NCBI GenBank assembly: GCA_965370435.1
Contig: CBDUUP010000271.1
Location: 1 to 6,336 of the forward strand
Source: CBDUUP01 sp965370435
GTDB lineage: Bacteria; Chloroflexota; Anaerolineae; Anaerolineales; UBA11579
Reading direction: 5' to 3'
DNA length: 6,336 nt
A program made the position numbers and the translations under genes. Each line of letters opens with the position of its first letter. The first letter of the stretch is position 1. Shown in pieces: positions 1 through 6,336 of this stretch. The notes under the pieces were generated by a model, which saw nothing but the letters and a program-made list of their open reading frames with translations, searched no databases and had not been told where the DNA came from.

Positions 1-2674
1 CGTCTCTCTCATTGAGTGAAAAAGGGACGAGTAGCGGTCTACGATATGAGGCTTCCCGAAACAATTCCTGGTCACCAAAATAGTGGTCAAACATGTGATA
101 TGTCATAAGAAATCTACTTCCTACAAGAGGTAATAAATCAAATAATTGTTTGATAAATTTCCTTCCCTCATTTCCATCTTGAAGAGCATCATGTTGTGTA
201 GCAAATATTGGTCGATGTTTTAGAATTTCATCCATAAGAAAAAAATCTTTTCGGAAAGGTGGCATTGCTAATACCAACACATTATCGGATAATGTTTCTC
301 TAAGCAACCACGGATCACAAAGAGTTATACCATCAGACAAACTCACGAGTGGTAAGAAATCACTAACTGAGAGGCCAGGATATCTTGCTTCAAGGAAAAG
401 TTGCAGAGTGGAATGATCGTTGATTGGTGTTTCTGGAGCCATTGCCAATACAAATGCCAAGAAATCTTCTAATATACTACTGCGCAATTCATCTATAAAA
501 GGATAAACCTCGGTGAGTTGGTTCCTTTGTAAATTTACAGGTAATATGCCATCTGGGTCAAAACAAGAACAACTAGGTATTTCGAAGGTTAGTGAAGAGG
601 GAATTCCGTGATTTAAGGTTTCCTTGATCATACTCATACTTTGATCTCTGAACTCAAGATACGATATAGATTTAATAATGGCAATCCCATTACAAGCCAG
701 CCCAGGGCTCCAGCCATAAGACCAGTGTATGTCTTGATAACCATCTAATTTGATTCGTCGCCATTCATTTGGAAGTGTAGAATCTGGAGCTGGTGAGGTG
801 TAAGCCTGTCCTATGATGATATCTTCTTCGGCGGCATCTTCAAGTTTTTTAGAAACCAAGTAATATTCAAATGATGAACCTTCATAATCAAGGAACTCAG
901 TAATATTTTTTATGCCGATTGTCTTCAAAATAGATGGGTTTTCAAGCACATACCAATCCCAAATTCCATCGAATGACAATAAATCGATAATTGTTTCCTT
1001 ATTGATTTGAATTTTTACTAATGTTCCAATAGGGTGTTCAACCTTATTTAGTTCGATAAACTCATCATCGATTGAGGCCTTAAACGCAAGACCATGGGGG
1101 CTATCTGGATGGCGTGTCGAGACATGGATGTTGTTCCCTAACAAGAACGTGGCAAACACACCAATGCCGAACCGGCCAGAACGCAATACCCGTGAACTTC
1201 CCTCATCGTCTTCGAATGTCTTCCGCCAATTTATATTCTGTCGGAGACAAGCACCAGCTTTCAAGAAGTAGTTCTGAATCGTGTCAACCGTCATCCCGAT
1301 GCCTTTGTCACTCACGATCAGCCAAAAGGTCCCATCCTCCTCATCTTTTATTGTGATACAAACGTCCGCATCTTGATCTATTTGGGGAATATCTGTCCAA
1401 TCGAGATCATCCCGGGTGTTTACTAGATCCTCTAATTCCCGAACGGCATCCACCGAATTTTGCAGGAGTTCCCTGATTCCGATTTCTGGGCTTTTTCCGT
1501 ACAGGGGTTCAACGAGGAGCTTCATAAGCTCGCCTCCCGCCGTGTCGAACATTGCCTGACGGGGGATGTAATCTACGGTTTTCGCGAATTTCTCTTCATC
1601 GTCAAGATTAGAGGTCACTCGCCGGATTGAGAGGCCTAATTTGTCAAATTTTTCTTTTTTATCAAATCGGCTATAAATTTCACCTATCACAGCCCAGGAA
1701 GTATCTAGCTCATATTGAATCCCGGTTAGGCGTTCTTTTAATGGCAAGTAGGTGCCTACGTCTTTGGGGTTAACCAGTACAAATATTGATTCAACATCTT
1801 CTTCAGCGCTTTTAATGTCTTTTACGGCATCATGAACTCGCCACTCTTTCAGCGATTCAGGACTGTCTAATTCTTTTGTTTTGAGGAGTTCCGCTGGAGC
1901 GCGCTCCGCCTCGATTTGAAGGGCATCGGCAACTCGTAGCACAGCCATCAAAAAGACTGGATGAATGCCTTTGTGTTCTCGTTTAGCATGGTATTTATCT
2001 TCCAAATATGGAATGCAGTCACGCAGAGACATTCCGTGGCTTCTGGCGACCATTCCTGTGATGTCCGCTAAATATTCCTCACATCCCTTAAGTTTCAATC
2101 TATCTTGGGTTGGCCCTGGAAACCCATTGAAGGCAATCTGGTGAGCGAGTCTATGATGGTGTCGGCGAATGAATTCACCAATGAGCTTCAATTGTTTACC
2201 CGTCCACGATTCAGGATCATCGCCGGGGATTTGCACCGGTTCTGTATTGCCGAAAAGTTTGTTGAGCTTTCGGCCATCGAAACGTTTTGCTTCGATACAG
2301 AAATCAGCCCACAATACATTCCAGGGTTTGTCATCTAGTTCTTTAATTATTTTCCAATCATCGTTCGAGGTTACCAAAGAAATGAAACCGTCTTCAGTCA
2401 AGTGCATTGCCAGGTCGTGCAGCAAGCAAGACAAGATCAATACCGCCGCGTCACTCGACGTGAAGACCTCCCGGGCTTCATCTCTGATAAGTGCGTCTGC
2501 GGTGCGCATCACCCCATTGAGATGGTCAATGCCGTGATCGGTATATTCTCGGAAGAGAATCGTCTTGTTATCTTTGAGGAGGGCTTCAAATTCGCTGAGG
2601 GACAGATTCACAGAACCCTCAAGTTTATTATCCTTCGCGAGTACTTTACCAAGATTTTCAGGAATCTCTATCAT
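1..2674 (-). CDS. HD domain-HSP90-like ATPase fusion protein (C-terminus beyond window)
   Basis: Translating the minus strand from the ATG at 2674 gives 891 codons with no stop, so the C-terminus lies outside the window. Residues about 40-260 look like an HD phosphohydrolase domain: HGIDH (H47, H51), LLHDLAMH (H86-D87), HHHRLAH (H172-H178) and LRVADALQ (D250) supply the expected metal ligands. Residues about 385-560 form a GHKL/HSP90 ATPase. The helix ELLQN holds catalytic Glu402 and Mg-binding Asn406, DKGIGM (D456) is the Asp/Gly box, and SGRFGIGVF (499-507) is the glycine-rich lid motif, close to HtpG. LPVNLQRNQL (about 711-720) resembles the HSP90 middle-domain catalytic loop, with R717 in the place of the gamma-phosphate Arg. 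No signal peptide or membrane helix was seen, so the protein should be cytosolic. Known of the family: HD (HD-CE-like) plus HSP90 fusions are predicted bacterial conflict proteins. Inferred: a nucleotide-hydrolysing, ATP-gated immune protein. The domain calls are firm; the role is not. Confidence 0.9.
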   Translation of the reverse strand, partial: MIEIPENLGKVLAKDNKLEGSVNLSLSEFEALLKDNKTILFREYTDHGIDHLNGVMRTADALIRDEAREVFTSSDAAVLILSCLLHDLAMHLTEDGFISLVTSNDDWKIIKELDDKPWNVLWADFCIEAKRFDGRKLNKLFGNTEPVQIPGDDPESWTGKQLKLIGEFIRRHHHRLAHQIAFNGFPGPTQDRLKLKGCEEYLADITGMVARSHGMSLRDCIPYLEDKYHAKREHKGIHPVFLMAVLRVADALQIEAERAPAELLKTKELDSPESLKEWRVHDAVKDIKSAEEDVESIFVLVNPKDVGTYLPLKERLTGIQYELDTSWAVIGEIYSRFDKKEKFDKLGLSIRRVTSNLDDEEKFAKTVDYIPRQAMFDTAGGELMKLLVEPLYGKSPEIGIRELLQNSVDAVRELEDLVNTRDDLDWTDIPQIDQDADVCITIKDEEDGTFWLIVSDKGIGMTVDTIQNYFLKAGACLRQNINWRKTFEDDEGSSRVLRSGRFGIGVFATFLLGNNIHVSTRHPDSPHGLAFKASIDDEFIELNKVEHPIGTLVKIQINKETIIDLLSFDGIWDWYVLENPSILKTIGIKNITEFLDYEGSSFEYYLVSKKLEDAAEEDIIIGQAYTSPAPDSTLPNEWRRIKLDGYQDIHWSYGWSPGLACNGIAIIKSISYLEFRDQSMSMIKETLNHGIPSSLTFEIPSCSCFDPDGILPVNLQRNQLTEVYPFIDELRSSILEDFLAFVLAMAPETPINDHSTLQLFLEARYPGLSVSDFLPLVSLSDGITLCDPWLLRETLSDNVLVLAMPPFRKDFFLMDEILKHRPIFATQHDALQDGNEGRKFIKQLFDLLPLVGSRFLMTYHMFDHYFGDQELFREASYRRPLLVPFSLNERD

Positions 2675-2683
2675 GTTTCCTTG

Positions 2684-2690
2684 CTCCTCA
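2684..2690 (-). promoter_or_regulatory. Shine-Dalgarno site of the HD-HSP90 gene
   Basis: On the minus strand TGAGGAG lies 9 nt before the ATG at 2674, which is near-ideal spacing and supports that start. A second purine stretch, AAGGAA (2677-2682), is too close to the ATG to be the main site. No convincing -35/-10 pair was seen further upstream on this strand. Confidence 0.65.
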
Positions 2691-2897
2691 CCACTGTGCT
2701 AGGGTTGAACTTACGCATTGGCTATCTTTGCGGGAGTTACAATTGAGAATGGAGGCCATCATTCACCCCCAAACGAGGCAGGAGGGCTATCGGCGTCCTG
2801 TACCAGTATAGCAAAAGACAGCCCAGTGTGCAAGCCTCGGAATACGCCGGGATGTATTTCAGTTTGGGGTTCGTTTGGTCGCGTGGCAAACACTCTG

Positions 2898-3001
2898 CGA
2901 CTAAAGTCACACAAACATTTACGAAGTCGGCCTTCGCCGACTAAAAGAGCTTTTAGTCCGCCGAAGGGCGGACTTCGTAGTTGTTGGCGCGACTTCAGTC
3001 G
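2898..3001. repeat. 104-bp nested palindrome, REPIN/MITE-like
   Basis: The element has several levels of symmetry. At its heart CTAAAAG (2941-2947) and CTTTTAG (2950-2956) pair across two bases. Each side of that axis carries its own GC-rich hairpin: AGTCGGC-CTTC-GCCGACT at 2925-2942 and AGTCCGCC-GAAG-GGCGGACT at 2955-2974. These two are near-copies in inverted orientation. Outside them ACGAAG and CTTCGT pair. The outermost 29 bases on each side, starting CGACT on the left and ending AGTCG on the right, are inverted copies with about 23 of 29 matches, and each contains a small GACT-NN-AGTC palindrome. This architecture, two hairpin repeats facing each other, is that of REPIN or MITE-type elements. 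Whether it recurs in the genome cannot be seen here. It could also act as a transcription or mRNA-stability barrier. Confidence 0.85.
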
Positions 3002-3055
3002 ATCAACGCCCCAAACCGCCCTACCCAATGAACCTCGCCGCGAACCAACTTCCAT

Positions 3056-3061
3056 TATAAT
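3056..3061 (+). promoter_or_regulatory. Possible -10 box for the permease gene
   Basis: A perfect TATAAT lies 71 nt before the ATG at 3133, in a small AT-rich island (about 3052-3067) within otherwise GC-rich sequence. No TTGACA-like -35 element is found about 17 nt upstream, so this is a weak candidate resting on one hexamer and its location. Confidence 0.3.
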
Positions 3062-3132
3062 AATTACCAAGCAAAGGCCTCCTGCCCATTTCATCCGTTT
3101 CCCGACCACTGAGACCACTCAGACTCCCCCCC

Positions 3133-5181
3133 ATGACCCTCACCCGCCTCCTCACCCTCCGCAACCTCTCCCAGAGCCGCGCCCGCGCCGTCTTGAGCGC
3201 GCTGGCCGTCGCCCTGGGCGTCGCCATGACGGTGGCCGCCGACGTGTCCAGCCAGTCCATCATCAACGCCCTCTCCGCCTCGGAAGACGCCATGACCCTG
3301 GGCGGCGGGCTGATAGACCAGCTCGACCAGATGCTGGTCAGCGTGGGCGCGGGGATCACCTTCGCAGCGGGGTTCATGGTCTTCAACGCCTTCGCCATGA
3401 CCATCACCCAGCGCCGCCAGCAGATCGGCGCGCTGCGCTCCCTGGGCATGACCCGGGGCCAGATCATGCGCCTCACCCTGTCCGAAGCGGCCCTCACCGG
3501 CGCGGCGGGGACCGTGGCCGGGCTGCTGGCCGGGCCTCTCCTGGGGAGACTGACCATCGCCCTGATGAAGGCCCTGCTGAAAGACATCTTCGTCTTCACC
3601 GACAGCGTCCCCTCCACGGGCGCCTTGCTGCTGGCCGCCGGGTTGGGGATGGCGGTCACATTGCTCTCCGTGCTGATCCCCGCCTGGCGGGCCGCGCAGG
3701 TATCCCCGATGGCGGCGCTGCGGAACCAGACCCCCTCCGGCGCGGACCGTCCCCCCGCCGGGCGCACCTGGGTCAGCCTATCGGTTGCGGCGGGGTTGGC
3801 GGTCTACGTGGCCGCGGCCCCTCCCGGCGAGTGGATCATGCCCCCCTGGGACGTTCGGCTGGCTTTGATCTTCGTGCTGGTCTGGCTGGCCTGCCTCGCC
3901 ATCGCCGCGCCGGGATTGATCGGCGCGATGGGCCGGGTCTTGGCCGGTCCGATGACCCGTCTATGGGGCGCGGGCGGACGCCTGACCGCCGACAACCTGC
4001 GCCGGGCCAGAGGCCGGGTGACAGTAACAACTCTCACCCTGGCGGCCTCCCTGGCGATGATCGTGGCGCTGACCGGCTTCATCAACCTGGCCATGAAAGA
4101 ATTCATGATGCCCAAGGTCTACCAGAGCATTGACCTGGGCGCTTACATTATGACCCGTTTTGACATGATGGCGGGGATGGAGGGCTACGTCAGCGTGGAC
4201 AGTATCAAGCTCCCCCCCGAGGCGGTGGCCGACCTGAAGGAACTGGCCCAGGGCCGGGCGCGGGTGATGGAATGGCATTTCGTGGTGGTCCCGGAATTAT
4301 CCTTCCTGGGGGACAGCTACTTCTCCTTCGTCGGCGACCCCCACCACATCCAGCAGGCCGGGGACACCTTCTTCACCTTCATCGAGGGCGATTGGGAGAC
4401 CGCCATCCCTATCATGGAGGCCGGGTGCGGCGTGTTGACCACCCCCCTGGTGGCCCACAACAACGGCGTCGGCCTGGGCGACGGCTTCACCGTCACCGGG
4501 GCGAGTGGGCCGGTGGAATGCACCCTGGCGGGGATCGGGGCCACCTACGTCAGCTCCTCCTTCATCAGCCTGACCGCGGCCGAGGCCTTTGAGGTGGACG
4601 ACCCTCTCAGCGTCTTATTCTGGCCCCTGATCGGGGAGGACATCCCCACCCTGGAAGCCGATCTGGACGCCCTGGTCGAGCGGCGGGGGGACATCGAATA
4701 CCGCCCCATGGAAGACATGGCCGAACTGCAAACCAAGGCCATAGACTACCTCCCCGCGCTCTTCAACGCCCCCCTCCTGCTGGCGATCCTGGCCTCCGCG
4801 CTGGGGGTGGTCAACACCACCGTGATGAGCGTAGCCGAACGCCGCCGCGAGCTGGGCCTGCTCCGGGCCGTGGGCGCCACCCGCCGCCAGGTGATGGGCA
4901 TCGTCGCTGGGGAGGCGGCCCTGATGGGCTTGGCCGGGGCCTTCTTGGGGGTTCTGACCGGGGCGGGGATCAGCGTCATCATCACCGTCACCTATGGGGG
5001 CGCTTCCTGGGGCTTCCCCGACCTGGACCTGTGGGGCGCGGCCTGGCGTTCGGTCCGTCCGGCTCTGGTGAACGGCCTGTTCGGGCTGCTGGTCTCGCCT
5101 CTCATCTGCGCCGCGGCGGCCTGGCTCCCGGCGCGGGGGCTGCTTCGGGAGGGGGTTATTGATACTATACGAGAGTCTTAG
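3133..5181 (+). CDS. FtsX/MacB-family ABC transporter permease, two permease halves
   Basis: A 682-residue inner-membrane protein of the FtsX-like (MacB/LolE/YbbP) permease family, which works with a LolD/MacB-type ATPase to move lipids, lipoproteins, peptides or drugs by mechanotransmission. About ten membrane helices are predicted near residues 15-37, 68-92, 113-141, 160-183, 213-229, 240-266, 298-319, 540-564, 588-617 and 643-664. Both halves carry the family signature after a helix: QRRQQIGALRSLGMTRGQI (93-111) and ERRRELGLLRAVGATRRQV (569-587). The second half has a full extracytoplasmic domain (about 320-540), including a MacB-like GVGLGDGFTV segment near 445-454. The first half has only about 30 residues where a similar domain of up to 200 residues is usual. 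The ATG opens directly into the typical cytosolic RNL-plus-helix start; no ribosome binding site precedes it. No ATPase gene is adjacent within the window. The gene is far richer in GC than its neighbours. Substrate unknown. Confidence 0.92.
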   Translation: MTLTRLLTLRNLSQSRARAVLSALAVALGVAMTVAADVSSQSIINALSASEDAMTLGGGLIDQLDQMLVSVGAGITFAAGFMVFNAFAMTITQRRQQIGALRSLGMTRGQIMRLTLSEAALTGAAGTVAGLLAGPLLGRLTIALMKALLKDIFVFTDSVPSTGALLLAAGLGMAVTLLSVLIPAWRAAQVSPMAALRNQTPSGADRPPAGRTWVSLSVAAGLAVYVAAAPPGEWIMPPWDVRLALIFVLVWLACLAIAAPGLIGAMGRVLAGPMTRLWGAGGRLTADNLRRARGRVTVTTLTLAASLAMIVALTGFINLAMKEFMMPKVYQSIDLGAYIMTRFDMMAGMEGYVSVDSIKLPPEAVADLKELAQGRARVMEWHFVVVPELSFLGDSYFSFVGDPHHIQQAGDTFFTFIEGDWETAIPIMEAGCGVLTTPLVAHNNGVGLGDGFTVTGASGPVECTLAGIGATYVSSSFISLTAAEAFEVDDPLSVLFWPLIGEDIPTLEADLDALVERRGDIEYRPMEDMAELQTKAIDYLPALFNAPLLLAILASALGVVNTTVMSVAERRRELGLLRAVGATRRQVMGIVAGEAALMGLAGAFLGVLTGAGISVIITVTYGGASWGFPDLDLWGAAWRSVRPALVNGLFGLLVSPLICAAAAWLPARGLLREGVIDTIRES

Positions 5182-5184
5182 GGG

Positions 5185-5200
5185 TCTTGGTGGTCCAAGA
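5185..5200 (+). terminator. Weak hairpin after the permease stop codon
   Basis: TCTTGG and CCAAGA form a 6-bp stem around a TGGT loop, starting 3 nt after the stop codon at 5179-5181. No run of T follows on the plus strand, so it is not a classical intrinsic terminator. The rest of the convergent gap, up to 5310, shows nothing clearer for either gene. Confidence 0.25.
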
Positions 5201-5310
5201 AATCTGGCGCGTTAAATTGATTTTATAGGGAGAATAATAAGGGAACTATTGAGAGATAATGAGGAGACGCCCCCTCCTTCCCTCTTTTCCGCTCCAGCAG
5301 GATCATCATC

Positions 5311-6336
5311 TCATTCTGGTTCTGAGGCTACCTGGAGGGAAAATATGCCTTTGTCGGTGGATATATAAAGCTTTTGGAGATCGTTATCAAAAGCTGTGCC
5401 ATAGATACTGCCAGCATCTTGAGGCAGTTCAATCATCTTTATTTCTTCCCCATTAAACATCCATATGCCATTAATCCTGACAATCCAGACCATGCCATTG
5501 GCATCTTCAAATGTGTCCAGGATATGCCATTTTTGAGGAAATGTGTAAATCACCTCTGGACCTTGATCTCTTTGGGCGAGATCCCATCGGTAAAAGTATT
5601 TCGTATCTAAGAACCACAAAGATGTTCTTCCAATCGTAAAGCTGAAAATACTAGATAGATCTCCCGGTCCCTCGAATCGGCCAAAATAAGCCCACGAAAG
5701 GTTTGATTGATCTTGGTGATAAAGATCACCCTCTCTGGATAATGCCCACAAATTCCCTTCATTATCCTCCCTCAACATCATAATTTCCCCTTCCGTTTCA
5801 ATTGGCATGGGCGTCCATAACTGGCCGTCAAATTTCCCTATCCAGTTGTCGCTAAATACAACGACCTCGCCGGAACGAGTGGTTACACAACTCCACCAGG
5901 TATACCCAGTAGGAAGGGAATGGTTGGTGAGCGCTTTCATGTCCCAACTGCCTGAGTTAAAATCGTAAGTTGTGAAAACCTCGTCAGGATTGTCATTGGC
6001 GCGAATATTTTTGGTTAACCAAATCTGTTCCGAAGGGCAAATCTGAAAATACTCCATAGCTTCAGGGATCAGATCAATTTTTTGCGTTTTTGCGCTAAAA
6101 ATAGAAGAAAGCCCGCCGCCTTTGTCCGCCGAGAAAGAGAATAGCTTTCCTTGATCATTATCTATTCCCCACAGACTATGATCCGAGTGTCTAATACTAA
6201 TAGAGAAGAAAGTGTTGTCAGAGATACAATCCCAATCAGATCTTTGGCAATCAATCCAGGTAAATATATTCTCATAATAAAGTGGGCTAAAGGGAAAGAG
6301 GAAGGTGAAAATGATAATCAAATTGAGTAACACATT
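5311..6336 (-). CDS. Membrane-anchored beta-propeller-like protein (N-terminus may lie beyond window)
   Basis: The minus-strand frame ends at the TGA at 5313-5311. The first usable start in the window is a GTG at 6333-6331, giving 340 residues, but the frame is still open at the right edge, so the true start may lie outside. Residues about 2-19 are strongly hydrophobic, a signal peptide or membrane anchor, which places the rest outside the cytoplasm. That part is a series of short beta-rich units of the form D-x-x-G-x-[LV]-W-[hydrophobic], seen at about 53-67 (SLWGIDNDQGKLFSF), 190-205 (NEGNLWALSREGDLY), 276-293 (EDANGMVWIVRINGIWMF) and 316-333 (DNDLQKLYISTDKGIFSL), with weaker ones near 153-173 and 235-251. 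These resemble the Reg_prop (two-component regulator propeller) repeats known from extracellular sensor domains. No kinase or DNA-binding domain follows, because the protein stops after the last blade. Cys29 and Cys36 might form a disulfide. A ligand-binding or surface role is inferred; the exact function is unknown. Confidence 0.8.
   Translation of the reverse strand, partial: NVLLNLIIIFTFLFPFSPLYYENIFTWIDCQRSDWDCISDNTFFSISIRHSDHSLWGIDNDQGKLFSFSADKGGGLSSIFSAKTQKIDLIPEAMEYFQICPSEQIWLTKNIRANDNPDEVFTTYDFNSGSWDMKALTNHSLPTGYTWWSCVTTRSGEVVVFSDNWIGKFDGQLWTPMPIETEGEIMMLREDNEGNLWALSREGDLYHQDQSNLSWAYFGRFEGPGDLSSIFSFTIGRTSLWFLDTKYFYRWDLAQRDQGPEVIYTFPQKWHILDTFEDANGMVWIVRINGIWMFNGEEIKMIELPQDAGSIYGTAFDNDLQKLYISTDKGIFSLQVASEPE

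Larger units (their letters stand above)
2675..3132. other. Divergent intergenic region, 458 bp, no credible gene
   Basis: This region separates the minus-strand HD-HSP90 gene from the plus-strand permease, so both promoters should lie here. Its contents are the ribosome binding site of the first gene, about 200 bp with no recognisable feature (2691-2897), the nested palindrome at 2898-3001, and a TATAAT hexamer before the permease. An open frame on the minus strand (3118 down to 2759) reads straight through the palindrome, begins at a GTG without a ribosome binding site and has no domain-like pattern, so I do not call it a gene. Confidence 0.7.

Noticed and set aside
1114..1356. Plus-strand open frame of 80 codons opposite the ATPase domain
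   Set aside because: It lies wholly antisense to the HSP90 ATPase motifs, and its Ser/Cys/His-rich product has no domain-like pattern.
2105..2746. Three overlapping plus-strand open frames opposite the HD domain
   Set aside because: They mirror the strongly supported minus-strand HD domain with its ribosome binding site and metal-binding motifs.
2860..3020. Possible extension of the palindrome beyond 2898-3001, based on TTTGGGG near 2862 and CCCCAAA near 3010
   Set aside because: Similarity outside the 29-bp outer arms is short and out of register, so chance cannot be excluded.
2759..3118. Minus-strand open frame of 119 codons in the intergenic region
   Set aside because: It runs through both hairpins of the palindrome, starts at GTG with no ribosome binding site and shows no domain pattern. 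It is probably a by-product of the repeat.
3109..3122. Small inverted repeat CTGAG-ACCA-CTCAG just before the permease start
   Set aside because: A 5-bp stem alone is expected by chance and has no supporting regulatory context.
3021..3767. Minus-strand open frame of 248 codons antisense to the permease
   Set aside because: It is a long antisense frame in very GC-rich sequence with low-complexity Ala/Arg/Ser content and no recognisable domain.
2718..4133. Plus-strand open frame of 471 codons overlapping the permease start
   Set aside because: Its product is dominated by Arg, Pro, Gly and His, as expected from an off-frame reading of GC-rich DNA, and it overlaps the clear permease frame.
5259..5610. 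Plus-strand small open frames opposite the propeller gene C-terminus
   Set aside because: Both overlap the propeller repeats on the other strand and show no protein-like features.

Overview
The window holds three protein genes, two of them cut by its edges, plus one elaborate palindromic repeat. No rRNA, tRNA, CRISPR array, transposase or integrase was seen. The organism is a bacterium. The palindromic intergenic repeat, the propeller-type surface protein and the MacB/FtsX-family permease would fit a Chloroflexota (Anaerolineae-like) genome or metagenome bin, but that is a guess from style, not a demonstrated assignment.

Layout. (1) Positions 1-2674, minus strand: a very long reading frame, open for at least 891 codons and running off the left edge. 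It encodes an N-terminal HD phosphohydrolase-like domain joined to an HSP90/HtpG-like ATPase plus middle domain. All the key ATPase residues are visible. This is the most interesting gene here: such HD-HSP90 fusions are discussed as bacterial conflict (anti-phage type) proteins. (2) Positions 2675-3132: a divergent intergenic region with a 104-bp nested palindrome (two GC-rich hairpins in inverted orientation around a central axis, REPIN/MITE-like). (3) Positions 3133-5181, plus strand: a complete, strikingly GC-rich FtsX/MacB-family ABC permease with two permease halves. It lacks the usual first extracytoplasmic domain, and no ATPase gene lies beside it within the window. (4) Positions 5182-5310: a short convergent intergenic region with one weak hairpin. 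(5) Positions 5311-6336, minus strand: a membrane-anchored or secreted beta-propeller-like protein whose N-terminus may lie beyond the right edge.

The three genes do not form an operon: the first two diverge and the last two converge. The base composition of the permease gene is very different from both AT-richer neighbours, and the change falls at the gene boundaries. I see no evidence that the three products work together. The window looks like a mosaic accessory region with a likely defence-type gene at its left edge.
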